This document shows, one piece after another, positions 1 through 7,329 of a stretch of DNA of 22,290 nucleotides. The stretch is taken from IMG/VR virus record IMGVR_UViG_3300018428_003479, positions 1-22,290 of that record; one strand, given 5' to 3'. A program made the position numbers and the translations under genes. Below the pieces are notes generated by a model. That model was not told the origin of the DNA, made no database searches, and saw only the letters and a program-made list of their open reading frames with translations. This DNA comes from a virus. Positions within the stretch are counted from its first letter, which is position 1. Each line of letters opens with the position of its first letter.

Positions 1-1229
1 ATTATTTTGAAAAATTAGCAGATAAATGGAATACATCAGAAGAAGCAGCTAAAAAATCTTTGTGTGGAAATTGTGTTGCATTTGATATTTCTTCACAAAT
101 GAAAGAGTGTATGCCGGGAGAAGTCTCTGATGATAGCGGTCAGCTTGGCTACTGCTGGATGCATCATTTCAAGTGCCACAGCAAAAGGACTTGTGATACT
201 TGGGCTAAAGGTGGTCCAATTACAAAAGATAAAGTTTCTGACGATTGGGCTGAAAAATCTAAAGCAGAAGAAGTTGCGAGTTATGCGGATCACGCAGAGG
301 CTCTACAGAGGGGTAGACCGGGACCAAATGATCCTAGAAAAACTCCTGCGCCAAAAAAAGATCAGAAAAAAGGATCTAAGAAAAACAAGCCAGACAGTGC
401 AAAAGATGATAAGGGAAAAATTACATTCAGTAAATCCACTATCGAAAAATTAAGCAAGGCTGTAAGAGAGCATAACGCAAAAGGAAAAGGTCCAAAGGCA
501 ACTCTTGGTCAACTGAAAGCTGTTTACAGAAGGGGTGCTGGTGCTTTCTCAACCAGTCATGCACCAAAAATGTCTCGCGATGGATGGGCTATGGCAAGAG
601 TCAGAGCTTACTTGTATCTCTTGAGAAATGGCAGACCAAGTAATCCAAATTATAAGCAGGACAATGACTTGTTGCCATCATCTCACCCGCGATCTTCTAA
701 AGCATCTGCTGGAGCAGGCCGGATGGAAGACTATATTTTCATCTCAAAAGAAAAAGCTATGGAGATGGCTAAAAAGCTCGGAATGAAAGGTGTTCATAGC
801 TCTAAGACTGCGGATGGAAAAGTGTTCTATTTCCCAGGAGCTACAGAAAGAGAGTTTTTTGATTGGTATAGAAAAAACGATGGCGTAGATGCTGCTATGA
901 CAGAAAAGCAGAAAGAAGCTCTTGATAAAGATAAAGACGGCAAGATTACCAAAAAAGATTTTGAATTACTTCGTAAAAGTAAAGGTGCTGAGTATAAGGG
1001 CAGAAAAGTTACTTTAAATAAGCCGTTTAGGACTCCTGATGGACCTAAGAAAAGCGCTGTTTATACTAAAAACGAAAAAGGAAATGTTGTTCTTGTTAGA
1101 TTTGGAGATACAAACATGAAGATCAAGAAAAGTAATCCAGAAAGAAGAAAAAGTTTTAGAGCCAGACATAATTGTGATAATCCTGGCCCAAAATGGAAAG
1201 CACGATATTGGTCTTGTAGGGCATGGTAA
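1..1229 (+). CDS. Modular phage protein with Cys-rich, RGAGA-type, EF-hand and C-terminal WSC motifs (5' partial)
   Basis: The frame is open from the first complete codon at 3, so the start lies outside the window and the TTG at 60 is not needed. Domains in order: a Cys-rich segment (about 63-195) with a CGNC pair and further cysteines in GYC, FKC and RTCDTW, which could bind a metal or an iron-sulfur cluster; a low-complexity Lys/Pro linker; a domain at about 498-705 with LKAVYRRGAGAF, GWAMARV and DNDLLPSSHP, a pattern I associate with phage head-region proteins of unknown function; a textbook EF-hand loop at 924-959 (D at loop positions 1, 3, 5 and 12, G at 6); and a C-terminal block at 1158-1226 ending KARYWSCRAW. 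The role is probably virion or assembly related, but that rests on resemblance and position. The next gene starts 4 bases after the stop. Confidence 0.75.
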   Translation, partial: YFEKLADKWNTSEEAAKKSLCGNCVAFDISSQMKECMPGEVSDDSGQLGYCWMHHFKCHSKRTCDTWAKGGPITKDKVSDDWAEKSKAEEVASYADHAEALQRGRPGPNDPRKTPAPKKDQKKGSKKNKPDSAKDDKGKITFSKSTIEKLSKAVREHNAKGKGPKATLGQLKAVYRRGAGAFSTSHAPKMSRDGWAMARVRAYLYLLRNGRPSNPNYKQDNDLLPSSHPRSSKASAGAGRMEDYIFISKEKAMEMAKKLGMKGVHSSKTADGKVFYFPGATEREFFDWYRKNDGVDAAMTEKQKEALDKDKDGKITKKDFELLRKSKGAEYKGRKVTLNKPFRTPDGPKKSAVYTKNEKGNVVLVRFGDTNMKIKKSNPERRKSFRARHNCDNPGPKWKARYWSCRAW

Positions 1230-1233
1230 AATT

Positions 1234-2463
1234 ATGAAAAGAAGAAATTTTATTAAGTTAGGTGCTACAACATTAGCTTTTGGTAATGTAACGGCTACAT
1301 ATGCAGATGATAAGCAAAAAGACGATCCAGCAGTTTTGTTCTTATTTCTTAGTGGTGGTGCTTCTCATATTGAGACTTTTAATCCTATACCTTATGCTCC
1401 TGCTGATCGCAGAAGTGTAACAGGGGCAAGAAAAACAAATGTCGCTGGTATAGAACTAGGAGGATTGTTTGAAAATTTAGCTAGTAGAACTGACAAAATA
1501 GCTATACCTAGAGCATTCGGTCATAGAGATCAAAATCACGCATCTGCTGTTCATTGGGTAATCACCGGAGAGGCTAATTTTGGTGCTGGGACTAGTTCAA
1601 AATGGCCCAGCTATGGTAGTTGTATGGCAAAATATCATGGTCCAAATACAGACAATGGACTGCCAACATATATTAAAATGGGTGAAATCCAGCATGATGA
1701 TGCAGCTTGGCTAGGCGGTAAGTATATGGGCTTTGATGCTACTAGGGAAGGTAGAAAAGACCTGCAACTTCTTGGCAAGAGTGATGATTTTAGAAAAAGA
1801 TTATATGCATTAAATGTAATTGATAATGGATTTATTGGAAGAAACCAACAAATGTCAAAAGACTGGAGAGATTTGAGAGAGCAGTCTGTTGATATTATAT
1901 TAGGAAGTACCTCAAAGGCATTTAAAGTAGAAGAAGACAGTCATTATGACCGTTTTAAGGCTACAAGTTTTGGAACTGATTGTTTAACTGCGATCCGTCT
2001 ATTGGAAGCAGGTTCTAAATTTGTAACGCTTAATATGGGTGGCTGGGACATGCATCAAAATATAGGTGCTTCATTAGAAACTAGACAAAAAGAATTAGAT
2101 GCCTATCTTTGTAAAGTTATGGATTTATTAGAACATAGAGGTATGTACGAGCGTGTAATGCTTATCGTGACTTCTGAGTTTGGAAGAACTCCAAAAGTAA
2201 ATCAAAACCAAGGTAGAGATCATTTTGGAAAACTTGCACCACTAATGATTAGTTGTGGTAGTTACGAAATGGGTAGAACTATTGGTGCTTCAAATGGAAA
2301 TGCAGATGAGGCAGAAAGTGGTCGTTGTACACCAGAGGATTTAGCCTGGACAATATTTGACCATTTAGATATGGAAAAGAAAACAAGATGGACTGGCGTT
2401 GATGGTCGTCCGCATGATATAGTCAAGGAAGATTCTAAAAACATTTTAAAGGAGATTGTATGA
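1234..2463 (+). CDS. DUF1501 family secreted protein with twin-arginine signal
   Basis: 409 residues from ATG 1234; the longer frame from 1174 runs into the previous gene and would hide the signal peptide. The N-terminus (KRRNFIKLG, residues 2-10, then a hydrophobic stretch to about residue 24) is a twin-arginine export signal, so the product is probably exported folded. DUF1501 hallmarks follow: LFLSGGASHIETFNP (36-50), HASAVHWVITG (102-112), GGWDMHQN (269-276), SEFGRTPKVNQ (314-324) and GRDHFGKLAP (327-336). The length is normal and all blocks are present, so it looks functional. The family belongs to the alkaline phosphatase/sulfatase-like superfamily and is abundant in Planctomycetes; its reaction is not established. 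The stop overlaps the next start as ATGA. An AGGG at 1218-1221 is the only ribosome-binding candidate and is poorly spaced. Probably an accessory gene taken from the host, with AT content now matching the phage. Confidence 0.93.
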   Translation: MKRRNFIKLGATTLAFGNVTATYADDKQKDDPAVLFLFLSGGASHIETFNPIPYAPADRRSVTGARKTNVAGIELGGLFENLASRTDKIAIPRAFGHRDQNHASAVHWVITGEANFGAGTSSKWPSYGSCMAKYHGPNTDNGLPTYIKMGEIQHDDAAWLGGKYMGFDATREGRKDLQLLGKSDDFRKRLYALNVIDNGFIGRNQQMSKDWRDLREQSVDIILGSTSKAFKVEEDSHYDRFKATSFGTDCLTAIRLLEAGSKFVTLNMGGWDMHQNIGASLETRQKELDAYLCKVMDLLEHRGMYERVMLIVTSEFGRTPKVNQNQGRDHFGKLAPLMISCGSYEMGRTIGASNGNADEAESGRCTPEDLAWTIFDHLDMEKKTRWTGVDGRPHDIVKEDSKNILKEIV

Positions 2464-2750
2464 GAAATTTAATTATTGGTTTATTAGGCGTTTTATTATT
2501 TGCTGCTACAGCAGAGGCTCATTGGCCTTGGCAAAATCATCAACATCCCCATGACTACAGATATAATCCTCCCAGGGTTTATTATCAGCCTTATGTTGTT
2601 TGGTTGCCTCAAGGAACAGCTTTAAATGTTGGTCCTGTGTATACAGATCCATATAGAAGGCATGTTACAGTGGGAATTAATTACGGTTTTTATCACATTC
2701 CTCAAGTTCAAACATTTAATTTTTATAATGGTCAACAAAGCCCAAGATAA
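2460..2750 (+). CDS. Small secreted His/Tyr/Pro-rich protein
   Basis: 96 residues. Residues 1-20 form a classic Sec signal peptide (MRNLIIGLLGVLLFAATAEA) with a likely cut after AEA, before HWPW. The mature part is rich in His, Tyr, Pro and aromatics (HQHPHDYRYNPP, VYYQPYVVW), with no cysteine or transmembrane segment. The start codon overlaps the DUF1501 stop (ATGA at 2460-2463), so translation is probably coupled and both proteins are likely exported in step. I recognise no family. The composition suggests a periplasmic or surface protein that might bind metal through its N-terminal histidines; that is inference only. Confidence 0.8.
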   Translation: MRNLIIGLLGVLLFAATAEAHWPWQNHQHPHDYRYNPPRVYYQPYVVWLPQGTALNVGPVYTDPYRRHVTVGINYGFYHIPQVQTFNFYNGQQSPR

Positions 2751-2880
2751 TAAAAAACTTATTGAAAATGTAGATTACTATATAATAGATAATAAAGTTA
2801 TATTTACAGAAAAGTTCTTGAAGTCAAGAGGAAGATGTTGTCATAATAACTGTAAACATTGTCCTTATAAGAGCAAGTAA
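2728..2880 (+). CDS. DUF5522-like small Cys-rich protein
   Basis: 50 residues from ATG 2728, starting inside the end of the previous gene in another frame (23-base overlap). The frame is open back to 2626, but that extension reads as non-protein sequence in the shadow of the secreted-protein gene. The signature is DYYIIDNKVIFTEKFLKSRG followed by RCCHNNCKHCPY, matching DUF5522, a family of roughly this size in bacteria with a conserved RGxCCxxxCxHCPY end. Four cysteines and two histidines suggest metal binding; the function is unknown. It is the last gene before the terminator at 2953. Confidence 0.8.
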   Translation: MVNKAQDNKKLIENVDYYIIDNKVIFTEKFLKSRGRCCHNNCKHCPYKSK

Positions 2881-2952
2881 AATTTCAAACAATATTTATT
2901 TTATGCAAGAATGGCTTAAAAATTAAGTCCATAACTGAAAATTTTAACGTAT

Positions 2953-2990
2953 AATTCCATGTGGGCTAATGTTCACATGGAATTTTTTTT
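2953..2990 (+). terminator. Intrinsic terminator after the DUF1501 cassette
   Basis: Perfect 11-bp stem: AATTCCATGTG at 2953-2963 pairs with CACATGGAATT at 2974-2984 around a 10-base loop, and a T run continues to 2990. GGAG for the next ORF follows at once (2991-2994). A TATAAT at 2950-2955 overlaps the stem base but has no clear -35 partner. The 72 bases between the DUF5522 stop and the stem hold nothing else recognisable. Confidence 0.85.
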
Positions 2991-2999
2991 GGAGTAACT

Positions 3000-3056
3000 A
3001 TGATTGAATTAGCGATAGCAGTTTTTATTGCATCTTTTTTATTAGGAAATAAATGA
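3000..3056 (+). CDS. 18-residue hydrophobic micro-ORF (leader or membrane peptide)
   Basis: The ORF encodes MIELAIAVFIASFLLGNK. It has a GGAG ribosome binding site (2991-2994) five bases before ATG 3000, directly after the terminator T run. Its stop overlaps the glycosyltransferase start as ATGA (3053-3056). Residues 2-16 are hydrophobic enough for one membrane helix. The glycosyltransferase has no other ribosome binding site, so this ORF probably delivers ribosomes to it by coupling; the peptide may also act in the membrane. No database family is known to me. Confidence 0.6.
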   Translation: MIELAIAVFIASFLLGNK

Positions 3057-4135
3057 ATAGATTAAATTTGAATGCCCCAATAAATAGTTTAGGATATGGT
3101 GTCGTAGGATACAATGTATGGAAAAGCTTTAATTCAGATCCAGATGTTGATGTAACATTATTTCCAATATCCAATCAGATTTCACCTCCATGTTTAATGA
3201 AAGATGGTGAAAAACTGTCATTGCAAAACTCAGTACAAATGCAAAACATTTTCGATCCTACGTTACCAACATTGAAAATATGGCATGAAAATCAATTGGC
3301 AGACAGAATTGGAAAAGGTAAGTTTGTTGCTTGGTCTTTTTTTGAAGTAAATAAATTTGATAATAGAAGAAGAAGTCATTTGCAATCTGCCGATGAAATT
3401 ATTGTATCATCAAAATGGGCTAAAGAAATAGTTAATAAATATGTAGGTTCTTATGTACATGTTGTTCCTTGTGGTGTTGATAGGAATATCTTCAATGAAC
3501 AATCAAATAAGCCAAATACTTCTAAATGTATTTTCTTTAATTGTGGCAAATGGGAAGTAAGAAAAGGTCATGATGTTTTATACAAGGCTTTTAAAGATGC
3601 TTTTCCAATGAATTATGATGTTGAGTTATGGATGATGACAGAAAATCAATTTCTAAATAAAGAAGAAAAAGGCTATTGGGAGTCTAGATATAAAGAAGAT
3701 AGAATTAAATTAATCCCGAGAGTCCAATGGCAAGAAGAATTAGCTAATATAATATCTAATGTTCATTGCGGTGTGTTTCCAGCAAGATCAGAGGGTTGGA
3801 ATTTAGAAATTTTAGAAATGATGGCAATGGGAAAACAAATAATTACAACGAATTATTCTGCTCATACTGAATTTTGTAACAATGAAAATTGTAATCTTAT
3901 AGATATAGAACAGGAAGAATCTATTTATGATGGAAAATGGTTTATAGGAGATAACGGAACATGGGCATCCTTAGAAGGAAATGCTTATGAGCAATTAGTT
4001 AATGCATTTAAAACAGAGTATAATTCTTGGAAAGACAACCCTTTTAAAGTAAATCAACATGGAATAGAAACTTCCAAAGAATTGTCTTGGAAAAATTCTA
4101 GCGATAAAGTTAAAAAAATAATTTTTGGAGAATAA
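3053..4135 (+). CDS. GT4-type (GT-B fold) glycosyltransferase
   Basis: 360 residues. The N-terminal half has the acceptor-side features of GT-B enzymes (NSLGYGVVGYNV near 11-22, ADEIIVSSKWAKE near 113-125, VVPCGVDRNIF at 137-147). The C-terminal nucleotide-sugar domain has a GKWEVRKGHDVL block (165-176) and the ExxxxxxxE motif, E247 to E255 (SEGWNLEILEMMAMG), diagnostic of GT4 retaining transferases. No membrane segment is evident, so it is likely cytoplasmic. The start overlaps the stop of the micro-ORF. In a phage such an enzyme could modify host surface glycans, virion proteins or modified DNA bases; the sequence does not show which. No DNA-base-modifying partner is visible in the window. 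Confidence 0.9.
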   Translation: MNRLNLNAPINSLGYGVVGYNVWKSFNSDPDVDVTLFPISNQISPPCLMKDGEKLSLQNSVQMQNIFDPTLPTLKIWHENQLADRIGKGKFVAWSFFEVNKFDNRRRSHLQSADEIIVSSKWAKEIVNKYVGSYVHVVPCGVDRNIFNEQSNKPNTSKCIFFNCGKWEVRKGHDVLYKAFKDAFPMNYDVELWMMTENQFLNKEEKGYWESRYKEDRIKLIPRVQWQEELANIISNVHCGVFPARSEGWNLEILEMMAMGKQIITTNYSAHTEFCNNENCNLIDIEQEESIYDGKWFIGDNGTWASLEGNAYEQLVNAFKTEYNSWKDNPFKVNQHGIETSKELSWKNSSDKVKKIIFGE

Positions 4136-4138
4136 TAT

Positions 4139-4693
4139 ATGAATCATCCAGATAATGACGCGAGACTAAAACAATTGAATGAAAGCATTAAAATGCTTAA
4201 TAAATTAAAAAGAATAGATAGTGGTGCTAATGAATTTTCTAGAAAAGTTAGGGTAAAACTTCTTTCAGAAGAAGCTAAAATGCCAACCAGATCAAATTTA
4301 TCTGATGCAGGATGGGATCTATATTCCACAGAAGATGTAGTTATTACTGGAGGTCAAAGAAAAATAGTTAAGACTGGAATATCGTTACAAATACCAGACG
4401 AATGGGTTGGTTTGATTTGGCCTAGATCTGGACTTTCTGTAAAAAAGGGTCTTGATGTACTAGCAGGAGTTGTTGACTCTGGGTATAGAGGCGAAATAAT
4501 GGTATGCCTATACAACACAAATATGCAATTAAAATTATTTGCTGATGATGACGATCCAATCGTGACAATAAAAAAAGGAGATAGGATAGGTCAAATTTTA
4601 TTTCAAAGAGTCCCAGACGTTCATTTAGTTGAGGTTGATTATCTTTCTGACAGCGATAGAGGTGAAAAAGGATTTGGGAGTTCTGGAAAATAA
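4139..4693 (+). CDS. dut: dUTP diphosphatase (trimeric dUTPase)
   Basis: 184 residues. Hydrolyses dUTP to dUMP and pyrophosphate, keeping uracil out of DNA and supplying the dTMP precursor. All five trimeric-dUTPase motifs are present: SDAGWDLYS (55-63), PRSGLSVKKG (95-104), GVVDSGYRGEI (110-120, with the catalytic Asp), GDRIGQILF (147-155) and RGEKGFGSSGK (174-184), the last being the P-loop-like tail that closes the active site. The first 35 or so residues are an extra charged, probably helical extension not found in most dUTPases. TTTTTGGAG lies 9 bases before the start. Its stop overlaps the GMP reductase start (TAATG), placing the two in one purine/pyrimidine pool module. Confidence 0.96.
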   Translation: MNHPDNDARLKQLNESIKMLNKLKRIDSGANEFSRKVRVKLLSEEAKMPTRSNLSDAGWDLYSTEDVVITGGQRKIVKTGISLQIPDEWVGLIWPRSGLSVKKGLDVLAGVVDSGYRGEIMVCLYNTNMQLKLFADDDDPIVTIKKGDRIGQILFQRVPDVHLVEVDYLSDSDRGEKGFGSSGK

Positions 4694-5802
4694 TGAAAAT
4701 TTCAAATGATGTAAAATTAGATTTTGATGATATCTTGTTGGTTCCTAGCAGAAGTCCTAATGCCTCTAGAAAAGATGTAAAACTCGATAGAACATATAAA
4801 TTTTTTCATTCAAACAAAGAATGGAATGGCTTGCCAATTATGGCGGCGAATATGGATACTACTGGAACTTTTGCAATGGGTTCCCAGTTGTTGAATTTTA
4901 ATGCAATAACCTGTTTGCATAAACATTATACTGCTGAAAAAATACTTTCTTTTTATGAATATTCTGATTGCTGTTCAAATGTTTGGATGAGTATAGGAAT
5001 GAAAAAAGAAGATATAATTAAAGTTCATGAAGTAACTTGTAAGCTGGGATGGTGTCCAAATATTTGCATTGATATTGCCAACGGATATACAGAAAAATTT
5101 GTTGAATGGTGTTCAGATGTAAGAAATTTATTTGACTATGGTCCTAAACCGATTATTATGGCTGGAAATGTTTGTACTCCAGAAATGGTTTCGGAATTAA
5201 TTCTACATGGAGGCGTTGATATTGTTAAAGTTGGAATTGGGCCGGGATCAGCCTGTACCACTAGACTAAAAACGGGTGTAGGATATCCTCAATTGTCTGC
5301 TATAATAGAGTGTAGTCATGCTGCTCATGGATTAAAGAGCGATGAAAAAAGGATGGGTTTGATATGTGCGGATGGAGGATGTAGGCTACCAGCAGATGTT
5401 TGCAAGGCTTTCGCGGCTAACGCTGACTTTGTTATGCTGGGAGGAATGCTGGCGGGAACAGACGAGTGTGAGGGCGAGTGGGAATACGCATTACGTGTAG
5501 AAGAAGAAGTCAAAGTTACAGGAGCTATGCGTACTGAAAAAGTTAAAAAGAACTTGCTCTTTTATGGCATGTCCTCAGAAAAAGCTCAAGACAAACATAA
5601 TGGTGGTATGGCTAATTATAAAGCAAGCGAGGGGAGGGTTAAAAAAATTGCATATAAAGGACCAGTTAAAAATATAATGAATGAAATATGTGGTGGACTT
5701 AGAAGTTGTTGCGCCTACCTTGGAGCAACATCGCTAAAAGATTTGTCAAAATGCTCTAAAGCAGTTATGGTAAATCGTACTCATTTTGATGGTTCAATTT
5801 AA
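4693..5802 (+). CDS. guaC: GMP reductase
   Basis: 369 residues. NADPH-dependent conversion of GMP to IMP plus ammonia. The TIM-barrel IMPDH/GMPR signature runs throughout: DFDDILLVPSRS (10-21), MAANMDTTGTFAM (50-62), CLHKHYT (74-80), GIGPGSACTTRLKTGVGYPQ (181-200) with catalytic Cys188 and Thr190, ADGGCRLPADVCKAF (226-240), MLGGMLAGTDE (248-258) and FYGMSSE (290-296). TRLKTGVGYPQLSA and the lack of CBS domains point to GMP reductase rather than IMP dehydrogenase. Residues 258-288 hold a longer charged loop than in enterobacterial GuaC. It follows dUTPase with a 1-base overlap and is followed immediately by an unknown gene. The likely role is to reopen the guanine pool toward IMP and dATP synthesis. 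GC content is visibly higher around 5370-5500. Confidence 0.94.
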   Translation: MKISNDVKLDFDDILLVPSRSPNASRKDVKLDRTYKFFHSNKEWNGLPIMAANMDTTGTFAMGSQLLNFNAITCLHKHYTAEKILSFYEYSDCCSNVWMSIGMKKEDIIKVHEVTCKLGWCPNICIDIANGYTEKFVEWCSDVRNLFDYGPKPIIMAGNVCTPEMVSELILHGGVDIVKVGIGPGSACTTRLKTGVGYPQLSAIIECSHAAHGLKSDEKRMGLICADGGCRLPADVCKAFAANADFVMLGGMLAGTDECEGEWEYALRVEEEVKVTGAMRTEKVKKNLLFYGMSSEKAQDKHNGGMANYKASEGRVKKIAYKGPVKNIMNEICGGLRSCCAYLGATSLKDLSKCSKAVMVNRTHFDGSI

Positions 5803-6198
5803 ATGAAAAATATTATTAATAGAATCTTTAATATATCTTTGCTTAAAGATAAAGATTCAAATATAGATATTGAAAAACAACCTTCCTACAAAAGCGGCGA
5901 AATATCAATAAAATTTAATGGAGAAGATGGTAACTTTATCATTGAATCTAATATAAAAGATCTTTCTGATAAATCTGCGGAAATTTTATCTCTTATTATT
6001 CTACATATGAGAGAAGGAAATTTAAATTATTTTTTATCAAACTCTATCGAAGAATGGGCTGGAGAAGATGAAGAAAAACTTATTTATACTCAAAAAGTTG
6101 CTTTAAATTTAGAAAATTTAAATGAAATTTCTAAAGAAAATCAAAATATAGTGGCTGTGAGTGCTTCTAAAGTTTTTAACTTTAAAGACATGCAATAA
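5803..6198 (+). CDS. Conserved-looking phage protein, unknown function
   Basis: 131 residues, ATG immediately after the GMP reductase stop. No family recognised. The N-terminus is Lys/Ile-rich. The middle (about 32-75) reads as beta strands followed by a helix with SAEILSLIILHMREGN. The C-terminal third is acidic then polar (EEWAGEDEEKLIYTQKVALN). No cysteines, signal peptide or convincing membrane helix. Its place in a tightly packed unit argues for a real cytoplasmic protein. Confidence 0.65.
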   Translation: MKNIINRIFNISLLKDKDSNIDIEKQPSYKSGEISIKFNGEDGNFIIESNIKDLSDKSAEILSLIILHMREGNLNYFLSNSIEEWAGEDEEKLIYTQKVALNLENLNEISKENQNIVAVSASKVFNFKDMQ

Positions 6199-6259
6199 AA
6201 ATTTTAGTGTATTTATATTAGTAATAACTTATTATTAAATTAAAATTGGAGACAGTCTC

Positions 6260-6715
6260 ATGGCAAAAAACGATTTTTCTTCATTGCCAGAACCTAATAC
6301 ATATGATGTGTATTGGCATGTATGGACAGATGTGTATAATAATGAAGAAGTAGAAAAAGTAAAAAATAGATATATGGAGACTGTTGAAGAATTAAAAGAA
6401 GAAGAATATTCAGATGAAGAATTTATTGAAAATTTTTATGAACAACCATACAAAACAATAATGACGCCTTTTGGAATATTGCCTTTAACAGAACAGTCTT
6501 TAGCAAGCAATCATTTTAAATTATGGGTGGGACATTGTAATTTTAAATTACTACAGTCGCATTATGAAATAATAGAAAATTGTAGAGGTGTAGAATCTAT
6601 TGATATATTAACGCCTTACAGATTTAGATTAGGAATTGGAATGATGTTTGAAGACAGAGAAGTAATGAACGATGTAAAAAAAGCTTTAATAGATTCTGTT
6701 TCAGATAACAGGTAA
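6260..6715 (+). CDS. Unknown acidic phage protein
   Basis: 151 residues with GGAG at 6248-6251, 8 bases before the ATG. Acidic N-terminal half (EEVEKVKNRYMETVEELKEEE, probably helical), then a more conserved-looking core with TIMTPFGILPLTEQS and HFKLWVGHCNF, and a C-terminal alpha/beta part ending DVKKALIDSV. The core reminds me of small conserved proteins in T4-like genomes, but I can name no function. The 61 bases before it are AT-rich and contain TATTTATA but no clear terminator; a promoter is possible here and unproven. Confidence 0.65.
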   Translation: MAKNDFSSLPEPNTYDVYWHVWTDVYNNEEVEKVKNRYMETVEELKEEEYSDEEFIENFYEQPYKTIMTPFGILPLTEQSLASNHFKLWVGHCNFKLLQSHYEIIENCRGVESIDILTPYRFRLGIGMMFEDREVMNDVKKALIDSVSDNR

Positions 6716-6720
6716 TAAAA

Positions 6721-7329
6721 ATGAACCAAAGAGACATAATAAGTGAAATACACATTTATGGAATTGATGTTAAGCAAAGAGAAATTTACTTAAATGAATT
6801 TGATGATTCTGGTGAGTCTGGAGGTGTAGACCATAGAATGCTTCAAAATTTTGTTAAGAATATTAATTTTCTTAAAAATCAAAACAAAGAACCAATAACG
6901 ATACATCTACAAACAGTTGGTGGTTGTTGGTACTCTGGTATGGGAATTTACGATGCAATTAAAAATTGTAAGTGCAAAACTACTATAATTGGTTATTCTC
7001 AAGTTTGTTCTATGGGTACAGTAATTATGCAAGCTGCTAATAAAAGACTTTTAACTCCAAATGCTGCATTTATGGTTCATTGGGGGAACAGTGATATAAG
7101 TGGTCATTATCTAAGCTCTTTAAATTTAGCATCCTTTGAGAAAAATCTTGGGTCAAGAATGATAAATATTTATTCAGAAAAATGCCAAAAGGGAAACTTC
7201 TTTAAAGAAAAACAATATACTTTATCTAAAGTAAAAGCATATATAAAAAGAAAAATGTCCTGTGGTGATTGGTATATGAATGCAGAAGATGCTATAGATT
7301 ATGGCTTTATTGATGGTGTTTTAAAATAA
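6721..7329 (+). CDS. ClpP-type serine protease (S14/crotonase fold)
   Basis: 202 residues. The fold and catalytic triad of ClpP can be followed: strand and oxyanion loop ITIHLQTVGGCWYSG (59-73), nucleophile Ser97 in GYSQVCSMGTV, His120 in FMVHWG, and Asp183 in CGDWYMNAEDAIDYGFID, which aligns with the RDRFLSAPEAVEYGLVD block of bacterial ClpP. All three residues are present, so it should be active. Bacterial ClpP needs an AAA partner and phage relatives often mature proheads, but neither a Clp ATPase nor head genes flank it here. TAATG overlap with the next gene. Possible roles are host-protein turnover or capsid maturation acting from a distance. Confidence 0.87.
   Translation: MNQRDIISEIHIYGIDVKQREIYLNEFDDSGESGGVDHRMLQNFVKNINFLKNQNKEPITIHLQTVGGCWYSGMGIYDAIKNCKCKTTIIGYSQVCSMGTVIMQAANKRLLTPNAAFMVHWGNSDISGHYLSSLNLASFEKNLGSRMINIYSEKCQKGNFFKEKQYTLSKVKAYIKRKMSCGDWYMNAEDAIDYGFIDGVLK

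Noticed and set aside
93-293. Minus-strand open frames throughout the window
   Set aside because: They lie opposite well-supported + strand genes, have no family features and read as shadows.
1174-1233. Upstream ATG extending the DUF1501 gene
   Set aside because: It overlaps the previous gene, adds 20 non-family residues and would mask the twin-arginine signal.
6210-6217. TATTTATA, the reverse complement of a T4-type late promoter
   Set aside because: It would point to the minus strand, where no genes are present; chance is likely in AT-rich sequence.
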